Assembly (NCBI GenBank): GCA_041694155.1
Contig: JASMTS010000006.1
Span: 1 to 64,000, forward strand
Reading direction: 5' to 3'
Length of the DNA: 64,000 bases
Source: JAAZVM01 sp041694155
GTDB taxonomy: Bacteria > Patescibacteriota > Gracilibacteria > BD1-5 > UBA6164
A model generated the notes under the pieces. That model did not search any database. It saw nothing but the letters and a program-made list of their open reading frames with translations, and was not told where the DNA came from. Shown here piece after piece: positions 55,914 through 64,000 of this stretch. Position 1 is the first letter of the stretch; every line of letters begins with the position of its first letter. The translations under genes and the position numbers were made by a program.

Positions 55914-57131
55914 ATGATGAAAAAAGATATAGATTACAAATTGTTTTTTAGTGTAATCATACTAATAATATTTGGGATGATTATGGTTTCATCTGTATCC
56001 GTCTATTGATCGTTTAGAGTAACAGATATAATGGCAAAAGCATGACAGATTGATGAAGCATATAATTACTTTTATGTTATTAGAAATATAACACATATAT
56101 TAATTGCATGAATTATATTAGCCGTACTAGTAAAGCTTAAATATAGCTTTTTTGAAAAATATGCTAAATATATTTTTGGAGCTAATGTTTTATTATTAAT
56201 ACTTGTATTAATAATATGAACTACATATAATGGTGCTACTTGATGGCTAAGATTACCTTGAATACCATTTACAATACAACCTGCTGAATTTGCAAAATTT
56301 TCTCTTATAATAATGCTTGCTTATTTTTTAAAAAGATATCATGCTTATTTATGAGATTTTAAGAAATGATTTATCCCATTTTTTTCTATAGTAGGTATAC
56401 CTTTAGTTTTATTAGCATTGCAGCCTGACTTCTGAATGATACTTATTACTCTTCCAGTAGCAGTTATGATGTATTTTTATGCTTGAATGAATATAAAACA
56501 TTTAATGGTTACCATATTAATAGGTATAACTATTATATTTTGAGCATATAATTTATGAAAATATGACAAATCAGATCCTGATTCAAGAAAGACTCTATCA
56601 TATATTACAGACAGAATAGATAATTATTTATCAGACAGCCAGGATGCTATAAAAAATAAAAATATAAATTATCAAACAGAGCAGTGATTAATAGCAATAT
56701 GAAGTTGAGGTTTTAATGGTAGATGATTTGGTTGATCAATACAAAAATTTTGATACTTACCAGAAGTACAAGGTGACTTTATCTTTGCAGTTTTAGTAGA
56801 AGAATTAGGGTTTTTGTGATGATTGACTCTTTTATTTGTATATATGTATATTTGATACAGATGACTTTATATAGCAAACAGAGTTAAAGATAAGTTTTGA
56901 AAATATGTTGCTGTTTGAGTTTCTACACGGATATTATTTCAAGCATTTATAAATATAGGTGTAAATCTTAATATAATACCTCTTACTTGAGTTACTCTAC
57001 CATTTATAAGTTATTGATGATCATCTCTTCTATCACTTATATTATGACTATGAGTATTACTTTCTATATCTAGACATATTGAAGATAAATGAAACTTTTC
57101 TAGAATAAACAAAAATAAAATAATGTTTTAA
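55914..57131 (+). CDS. ftsW: FtsW/RodA/SpoVE-family peptidoglycan glycosyltransferase
   Basis: 405 residues, ten membrane segments. PGIPFTIQPAEFAKFSLIIMLAYFL (Q-P-[SA]-E-x-x-K), ALQPDFGMILITLPVA, SGGFNGRGFGGSIQKFGYLPEVQGDFIFAVLVEELGF and VTLPFISYGGSSLLS are SEDS hallmarks, including the catalytic Asp in PDF/GD. In VST-x-ILFQAFINIGVN the residue x is encoded by CGG at 56928-56930, where the family often has Trp. Polymerises lipid II at septum or side wall. The start could be 55914 or 55917. Confidence 0.93.
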
Positions 57132-57140
57132 TATAAAAAT

Positions 57141-58340
57141 ATGAATGAAAAAGATAATAATCTTACACCTGCAATGATTCAATATTATGAAATAAAAAAA
57201 CAAAATAGTGACTCTATTTTGTTTTTTAGAATGTGAGATTTTTATGAAATGTTTGATGATGATGCATTAATTGCCAATAAAGTACTTTGAATAGCTGTTA
57301 CTTCAAGAAATAAAAATGCTTCAAAATCAACACCCTTAGCATGAATACCATTTCATGCTAAGGAAAAATACTTACCAATGCTAATAGAAGCCTGATATAA
57401 AGTTGCAATTGCTGAACAAGTAAGTGACCCTAATTTAAAATGAATAGTTAAAAGGGAAGTAGTAAGAGTTATTACACCATCAACAATTTGATTAGAGTGA
57501 GAAAATTATGAAAACAAAAATTCTAATATAATAGCTATAAGTTATGAAAATAAATATTGAATAAGTATATTAAATTTAGATCAAAATAATTGGAAAACTT
57601 GCCAATTTGATAATTTTGAAAGCCTTCAATCAGAACTAATAAAATTAAACCCAAATGAAGTTGTACTAGATAAAAAACTATTTTGACAAAATGAAATAAA
57701 AGAAGTACTAGAAAAAAAATACTCATTGAATATATATTATTTTGAAAGAAAGGAAAATGCTTATAAAAAATTAACAGAACACTTCTATACAAAAAATCTA
57801 GAAGGTTTTTGAATAGAAAACCTAAAAGAAGCTCAAAATGCATCATGATTACTTTTAGAGTATTTAGAAAATTCCCAAAAAACAAAATTAAACTTTCTAG
57901 ATAAAATTTCGCTATACAATACAAATAAATATATGTGATTAGATGAATCTACAATAAAAAACTTAGATTTAATCTATAATATAGCTACTAAATCAAATAA
58001 AAACTGAACATTATTCTGACTATTAAATGAAAATAAAACAATATGATGAACTCAACAATTGCAGCAGGAATTACTTAATCCATTAAAAGATGTTGATAAA
58101 ATAAAAGAAAGACAAGATTTTGTAGAGGAATTGGTTAATAATAAAATACTATTAGACAAGATAAGAAAAGAACTATGATGAGTATCAAATATAAATGGTA
58201 TATTAAATAGAATTGCCCTTAATAGAACTAGCCCAAAAGATTTATTGAACTTGAAAAATTCTTTAATATCAATATTAAATGTAATAAAACTTATAAATGA
58301 ATCAGATTCAACAAAACTTAAAGCTATAATAAATAAATAA
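57141..58340 (+). CDS. mutS: MutS fragment lacking the ATPase domain
   Basis: 399 residues against about 850 in full MutS. Domain I is clear: TPAMIQYYEIKKQNSDSILFFRMGDFYEMF (mismatch-probing Phe-x-Glu in FYE), TPLAGIPFHAKEKYL, GYKVAIAEQ, and REVVRVITPSTI. The connector domain and part of the lever (GLLNENKTIGGTQQLQQELLNPL) follow. The frame then stops at 58338, before the clamp and the ATPase/dimerisation domain. The stop overlaps the holA start (TAATG), so the truncation is built into the operon. It cannot act alone as a mismatch-repair ATPase. Confidence 0.85.
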
Positions 58341-59272
58341 TGAAATATTTTTTTACATGAGACTGTGAATTCTTAATAAGAGAAGCTCAAACAAAATGGA
58401 AAAATCAATTTATCCAAAAATATTGAGACTTCAATTTGATAGAAATAGAAAATATAAACTATTATGATAATAATTTTTTAGCTGAAAATATATTATCATG
58501 AAGTTTTTTGGCTGAAAAAAAATTGATAATTATTGAGATAAATAAAAGTATAGATGAGGAAAAACTTATATTTTTAGAAAAAAATATAGAAAACACATCA
58601 GATGAAACTATTATATTAGTAAGTCTTTATAACCCTGATAAAAGATCAAAGTTGTACAAATTTTTGAAAAATAAATTTGAAATAAAAGAATTTAATTTAA
58701 AAAGTGAAGTTGATTTAATAAATTTTATAAAAACAAAATACAAAGATAAAATTGATTTGAATGCTATAGATTTAATAATAAAGTATAAGTGATCAAATTT
58801 ACAAAAAATCATACAAGAAATAGATAAATTATTAATTATAAATAGTTTTATAACAAAAAATGAAATAATAAATAATATTGAGCCAGAATTAGAAGAGTCT
58901 ATATTTATTATTTTGGATGATATACTTAATTTAAGAATAAACCAATCTATAACTAAAATAAATAATCTATTAAATTATACTAATGTCTATGCTTTTTATA
59001 ATAATTTATTAGCAAATATGAGAATAAATACATTTATATCTAAGCTGAAGACATCATGAGTCAATCAAAATCAAATATCAGATTTATTAAATCTATGAAA
59101 AAGATCATTTCTAGTAAATAAAAACTATAAAATAAATAGTGAAAAGTTAATATGATTATATTTAGACTTGATAGAAATTGATAAAAATATGAAATCCTGA
59201 AAATTATTATGAAGTGATGAAAGAGATATATTTTTAGAAATAGAAAAATCATTAATAGAAACAATAAAATAA
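58340..59272 (+). CDS. holA: DNA polymerase III subunit delta
   Basis: 310 residues. YFFTGDCEFLIREAQTKW at the start, a GSFLAEKKLIIIEINKSI strand (family LFxxxRLVVV) and the clamp-loader helical collar (NLQKIIQEIDKLLI) match HolA. It is diverged, as delta usually is, and the assignment rests on the domain pattern and length. Opens the sliding clamp within the clamp loader with DnaX. Translation is probably coupled to the truncated mutS. Confidence 0.78.
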
Positions 59273-59329
59273 AAAATAACAAGTATTAACTTGTAAAATG
59301 GAGCATTTGGTATGAGAAGAAATAATACA

Positions 59330-59370
59330 AATAATAAAAGAGAAGTTCTTATAACTTCTCTTTTATTATA
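59330..59370. terminator. Bidirectional terminator between holA and rhomboid gene
   Basis: AATAATAAAAGAGAAGTT-CTTAT-AACTTCTCTTTTATTAT. The stop of the rhomboid gene lies on its edge. A second small dyad (ACAAGT/ACTTGT) precedes it at 59279-59295. Confidence 0.7.
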
Positions 59371-59935
59371 TCTCTATTTCTCAAACCATTTTTGGTCTTA
59401 AAAACTGTTTATTTATAAAATAAAATATAACTCATGCTATAACTCAAAATAAATGTCATAATAAACTTATTCAGGGCATAAATCATATTAATATATTTAT
59501 AACTATGGCTGTTATTCATCATTTATAGTCAGGTATATTTTTAGACTTTAATTCTAATACAAAATAACTCAATATAGCCATAGCAAATCAACTTATTCAT
59601 ACAGTATTAGTATAAGAATCTCATAATCATGTAATAATTATTCAATTAAAAACTGTTACAAATATAAAAAAATATATATATTTCCTAAATCCTAGAATCA
59701 TTTCTACTTGAGTACCAAATATATATAAAAATATAGTATTAAATAAAAAGTGCATAATATCTCAATGAATAAAACTAGAAGTAAATAATTGAATAACATA
59801 AAAATGATATTCTCATCTATCTAAAAAATAATTATTTAATCAAAATATTCATATATTTGGATTGATATACAATAATATAGTAAATATAAAGCTTAATAAT
59901 ATTAAAAAATATGTGAACGAAAAGTTTCTAAACAT
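59366..59935 (-). CDS. Rhomboid-family intramembrane serine protease
   Basis: 189 residues, six membrane helices. TSSFIHGDIMHFLFNTIFLYIFG (family H-x-x-x-x-H-x-x-x-N-x-x-x-L-x-x-x-G), catalytic Ser in VGISGFAMAIL (GxSG) and catalytic His in SLLGHLFGVIAG. Cleaves membrane proteins in the bilayer. Its start overlaps the stop of lgt by 8 bp, so both are in one operon. Confidence 0.9.
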
Positions 59936-60680
59936 GTTTATTTTTATATAATAATATAATACCTATAACTATCATTGGAAAACTAAGTAATTCTCACATA
60001 GTAAAAACACCTAATATATATCAAATATGAGAATCTGGCTGTCTAAAAAATATTTCTATAAGAACTCTGGATAATCAATAAAATACAAGAAAGAATCATG
60101 AAATAAATCAGTAATTAAATTTATCTTTATTTTTATAATAAATATAATTTATTATAAAAAACAATAACAATCATTCAAATAATGCCTCTAATAATGAACT
60201 AGGAAAATATCAAACTCCATTTTTATAAACAGCTAAAAATCATTCATAACCAGGATATCATAATAATTCTTTATTTATATAGTTTCATATTCTTCAAAAA
60301 AATAATCATATAGGAGCAACTAAAGCTAGATAATCACTTATTTCAAAAAAGTTTTTCTTATATTTTTTTGAATATAAGAATATAGCTATTATTACTCATA
60401 CAAGTCATCAATGAAAACTCATTCATCATTCCCATACTTTTATTATATCTGTTATATTATTTATATAATAATCAAAATTATAAAATAATATATATCATAA
60501 CCTTCATCCTAAAACTACTCATAATATAATATATATAAACATATTATCTATATCATCTTTTTTTAATCATGATATTTTGACTAAAAAATAATATCATAAT
60601 ACAAAAGATAGGGCATACATTAGTCAATAATAAGTAGGAGATATTGTTATTCATAAAATATTTAATTCAAAAATTGTCAT
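59928..60680 (-). CDS. lgt: Prolipoprotein diacylglyceryl transferase
   Basis: 250 residues, multi-pass. GGRLGYILFYNFDYY, EGGMSFHGGLVGVI (family GG[ML]-x-[FI]-[HY]-G-G-x-x-G) and the Lgt signature RIWNYINKELLG (family R-x-x-N-F-x-N-x-E) are present, then WYFPSSLLEALFEGLLL and SRVLIEIFFRQPD. Attaches diacylglycerol to lipobox Cys, so the organism must make lipoproteins. It shares 8 bp with the rhomboid gene. Confidence 0.93.
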
Positions 60681-61035
60681 AAAAAACTGGTAAAACAAAT
60701 AAAACTTGACCTTATTATTTTATATTGTATAAATAATTTATACAATATATTTGACTTTTAATAATTTTATTTAATAAATAATAAACAATAACTTTTCTCT
60801 TAATATAGGGAAGAGTTATTTTTTATAACATAAAATATATTAAACAATAAATCAATAAATTGACAAGTATATTTAATTATGTCATAATATTCTCGTGAAA
60901 GTGATTTAAGAATACTTTTTAAAAATTGTCAATATATATAAAAGTAAATAATTGTCTGCAAAATAAATTATTTATAAATGATTATATATATTTAATCAAT
61001 TTTTGAAAATATATTATTTCAAAAATAAAGTTATT
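60681..61035. promoter_or_regulatory. 355-bp noncoding region with palindromes and long 5' leader
   Basis: Contains a palindrome ATATTGTATAAAT-A-ATTTATACAATAT (60722-60748), which may be an operator for the divergent lgt operon; an imperfect hairpin AATAACTTTTC...GGGAAGAGTTATT with a T run (60786-60826); the promoter at 60860-60888; and then about 140 bp of A/T-rich untranslated leader with no ORF. Confidence 0.5.
60860..60888 (+). promoter_or_regulatory. Sigma70-type promoter of M23 peptidase gene
   Basis: TTGACA (60860-60865) and CATAAT (60883-60888), spacing 17: the best match to consensus in the window. Confidence 0.65.
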
Positions 61036-63420
61036 ATGAAAACAACAAATATAAAAACAAAAAAAATATTAAGTTTGATTTCTCTAAGTTTGATTACTAT
61101 TAATACATTAATGCCTATAACTGCAACTAAGGCAAGTAATGATAATGTAATATATCCTCTTAAGGAAATATCAAAATTAGAATGTAGATTTACAAACTTT
61201 AATGAATTATCTAGTGATTGTAAACAACAATTACCAATATTAAAAACTAGTGATTATAAAAAATACGCCAAAAAAGATGGTTGATATAATGATTACACAA
61301 GATTATATACTGTATTATGGGGATCTAGTTATAAATATGGTTGGGATGTATGAAACTGAGGTCATATGTGAACAGATATAGCTACAGCAAAATGAACACC
61401 TGTTTATTCTATAGCTAATTGAACAGTTATAAAATCATGAAATGATTGAATGTTATGAAAATCAGTAGCAATAAAACATACGATTAACTGAAAAACTATC
61501 GTATCAAGTTATTCACATATGTCTAAAATAAATGTTTCAGTTTGAGATAAAGTATATTCTTGAACTAAAGTGTGAGAAGTATGATCAACATGAAATTCAA
61601 CATGAAATCACTTACATTTTCAAATAGATATTGATACAAAGAATTCTCCAGCATATTATGACTATAATTCTTGTCCATATAGTTATTACAGTATAACTGA
61701 AGAAGGGAAGTGTTATAATGAATTAAAAAGACTTACAGTTGATCCATTACTATTCCTAGAAACAAAATGAGCCGTATTAAATAATATAAAAACTACAACT
61801 CAAAAAGTAGATAGAAATGAAATAGGGGAGGATTGAATAGATATTTCTATTTTTAATAGAACAGTACATATTGGTTATGCAATAAACGATGTTAAGCAAG
61901 TTCAAAAATTAATGACAAAATTTGGTTATTATAACAATAACTTAAGTGGTGATTATAATGATGTATTAGAATCAGTTATAGATTATCAAGTTGATAGAGG
62001 TGTTATTGAAAATAGAAACTCAACATGAGCAGGTTGGTTTGGACCATCTACTAGAGCTCAGGCAAAAAAAGACTATAACAACAATTATATAACTAGTTGA
62101 GAAACTCAAAAAGATGAATATGAAAAAATAACTGAGAATACTATAGAAACTCAAAAAATCGAAAGAAATAATTTGATGACTAGAAAAGAAATAGAAGCTT
62201 TAGAAGTTAAAAATTTCTTAAAAGATTATAATATTGAACTAAATTTTAAAAAAGCATGAACTAATGTAGCAGTATGAGATACTGAAATATTAGAACTAGA
62301 AATTACTGATAGACTATGAAGACCATTTAAAGGTAATATGCCTTGAACTATGACATTTATAGCAAATCAAGAAAAAATAAGTCTATTTCCAACAAAATTA
62401 TTTTACTTTACAGATGGTAAAAGAGATATACAAGTTACATGACTTAAAGAATGAAATACAAAATTATATATAAAAGTATGAGATGTAAATATCAAAACAT
62501 TTAATATAAATATATATAATTGAAAAAAAACAATATATCCTGAAAGTGCTACATTAATAAACAACAAAAACATAGTTTTATGAGATAGTTCTACTGGTAT
62601 ATGAGTATTTCAAGATTCTGAAGGTAAAAAAATGATTAATCTACCATTTTGATCTACATTTAAACTAAAATGAAACCCTTGAACTGAAGTTTGTATAAAA
62701 AGAGGTAGCTTAAATACAATAAGATCAACATATACAAAATGATGTAGTGATGATGAATACAAGCAAGAAATAGATTTTACATATGATGATACAATAGTTT
62801 GATTATTGATATTTGACTACAGAACGACAAGCAGAAATGCTAAAATAGAAATAGTAAACAATTATAACAATGTTACTATGAGTAGTAGTCAATTAAGAGT
62901 TAGTAATCCAAGATGATTGGCTTATTGATACGAGTATAAAGATGAAGTTTTATCAATGTTAGAAAACTGAGTAGTATCAGGAATTAACCAATGATATTTC
63001 ATGCAAGATAGACAATTAAATCAAGTTGATGCATATGATTGGTTAGGTAATTCACTTGATACACTTAAAAGACAAACAAATAACAATAAAACAAAACAAG
63101 AAATTTCTAATAAAATTAATGAAGTAAATAGATTAAAAAGAAATGCTTCAAGATATAAGTATCTTACAAGAATGGAATTCACAGCATTAACTTATAAATA
63201 TTTAATAAACAACCAGAAAGTAGAAGTAGAAAAAAACTATAAAGACTTAGATGAATCTAAAAATATGGTTGCAAGTGCAGTGTTAAAATGAACAACATGG
63301 AAAGATAAATATTGAGCATCATATTTTCAACCAAGTAATAATATTACTAGATGAGAAGCAAGTTTTATATTATCTACAACTTTAAATAATTTTTCAAACA
63401 AACAATTAACTCTTAAATAA
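61036..63420 (+). CDS. Secreted M23 peptidase with peptidoglycan-binding and SLH-like regions
   Basis: 794 residues. Signal peptide 1-32 (TATKAS). M23/LytM zinc endopeptidase: GGHMGTDIATAKGTPVYS (H-x-x-x-D) and GNHLHFQ (H-x-H), with SYSHMSKINVSVGDKV between. A PG-binding_1-like repeat (VKQVQKLMTKFGYYNNNLSGDYNDVLESVIDYQ region; the end GWFGPSTRAQ) is followed by beta-rich domains with ~250 residues, and two SLH-like stretches at the C-terminus (EVLSMLENGVVSGINQGYFM and ...NNITRGEASFIL). Probably a cell-wall hydrolase held at the surface. ATG at 61036 is preferred over 61003 because the signal peptide is then normal. Confidence 0.85.
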
Positions 63421-63425
63421 AAATT

Positions 63426-63542
63426 ATGAAAAACAAAAACAAAATAGAAGAAAATTTTTCAATAGATATTGAAAATGAAAAATCAATTACAAAAGAAATG
63501 GAAAAAAGTTTCAACAATAGAATAATGGAAATTTTAGGATAA
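63426..63542 (+). CDS. Very short acidic ORF, unknown
   Basis: 38 residues (MKNKNKIEENFSIDIENE at the start), Lys/Glu/Asn-rich, 5 bp after the peptidase stop. No signal peptide or motif. It could be a small protein or chance; position in the operon is the only support. Confidence 0.35.
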   Translation: MKNKNKIEENFSIDIENEKSITKEMEKSFNNRIMEILG

Positions 63543-63579
63543 AAACAAAAACAAATTTAAATAATAAATATTAGAAATT

Positions 63580-63885
63580 ATGAAAACAATAAATACAAAT
63601 AATATAAGCCAAGAGATAAATACAAAAACTCAAAATAATAAAATAGATAAAACAAAAGAAACAATTTTATCAAAAGTAAATAGTATAATAAATTGAGAAA
63701 AAGATTTAAATAAAAATAAAGAACAAGAAAATAAACATTTAATCTTAGAACTAGAATTGGCTAAAATGTTTTGAGTAGAAGATACAAAAACAATAGAAGA
63801 AGACCATAAACAACCAATGACTGTAGCTGACGTGTTAGCATGAGCAGAAGAGCTATGGGAAGAAGAACACTTAATGGCTGCATAA
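63580..63885 (+). CDS. Small acidic helical protein, unknown
   Basis: 101 residues, in-frame through three UGA codons read as Gly. Polar N-terminus rich in Asn/Thr/Lys, then an acidic helix (LILELELAKMFGVED and VLAGAEELWEEEHLMAA). No family recognised. It lies 37 bp after the 38-residue ORF, with a terminator close behind. Probably co-transcribed with the M23 peptidase; a bioactive or regulatory role is speculative. Confidence 0.5.
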
Positions 63886-63966
63886 ACATATAATCATTTG
63901 ATTATATTTGCAGACATAATAATCAAATGAAGAAAATTATAATAATTTTACATTTGAAATAATAAA

Positions 63967-64000
63967 ACAAGAGATTGTAGCTATAATCTCTTGTTTTTTG
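63967..64000 (+). terminator. Terminator at window end
   Basis: AAACAAGAGATT-GTAGCTAT-AATCTCTTGTTTTTT, following a dyad ATATAATCATTTGATTATAT at 63889-63908. Confidence 0.7.

Noticed and set aside
59299..59355. 18-residue ORF (MEHLVGEEIIQ...) after holA
   Set aside because: Very short, runs into the terminator stem, and has no supporting context.

Overview
This A+T-rich window reads as ordinary bacterial chromosome only if UGA is translated as glycine. With standard stops almost every gene breaks into fragments; with UGA=Gly long, motif-perfect proteins appear (YchF, SecF, DnaA, PcrA, FtsW, GltX, Cas12a). That is the code of the candidate phyla Absconditabacteria (SR1) and Gracilibacteria. 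The only two in-frame CGG codons I found (in dedA and ftsW) sit where those families carry a conserved Trp, and I found no in-frame CGA. This favours the Absconditabacterales variant (UGA=Gly plus CGA/CGG=Trp). Genes are tightly packed, Shine-Dalgarno sequences are nearly absent, and convergent genes share bidirectional hairpin terminators that often contain the stop codons.

Layout. 1-4.2 kb: small secreted protein, ychF, a CaCA-type exchanger, and a tandem pair of YfiH/laccase-domain genes. 4.2-9.7 kb: an RsmB-type rRNA methylase, an odd tRNA-like gene, dedA, secF, uppS, a polyprenyl synthase and clpP. 9.9-16.7 kb: gltX, a zinc-ribbon protein, dcd, miaB, and on the other strand a TRM11-type methylase, adk and the RNase P RNA. 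17-24.4 kb: dnaA, a DUF4012 protein, a MurE-type ligase, dnaX and a truncated priA. 24.4-29.4 kb: a cyclic-nucleotide-binding protein with PilT, rlmD, a small membrane protein with an untypical strong Shine-Dalgarno, and a phosphodiester glycosidase.

29.4-36.4 kb is a complete type V-A CRISPR-Cas locus: 18 repeats, cas2, cas1, cas4 with a frameshift in a homopolymer near its start, and a 1209-residue Cas12a with an intact four-cysteine zinc ribbon in its Nuc region. The locus lies between two identical 37-bp copies of a hairpin terminator, which suggests it was inserted between a formerly adjacent convergent gene pair (glycosidase and tlyA).

36.4-51.6 kb: tlyA, a Nudix hydrolase, pcrA, an overlapping envelope operon (alpha/beta hydrolase, membrane-fused MurF-like ligase, DegT aminotransferase, FemAB-like transferase), an SPFH protein, three tandem EamA-like transporter paralogues and wecB. 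51.7-59.3 kb: a two-component system, bL32, nusB, rnc, yggT, ftsW, a mutS lacking its ATPase domain, and holA. 59.3-64 kb: rhomboid protease, lgt, and a large secreted M23 peptidase with peptidoglycan-binding and SLH-like regions, followed by two small acidic ORFs.

Together the genes describe a small-genome bacterium that keeps core replication and translation functions, makes lipid-linked peptidoglycan precursors, has a Sec pathway, lipoproteins and type IV pili, and carries Cas12a immunity. Coordinates were read by eye from the sequence; no database search was possible.
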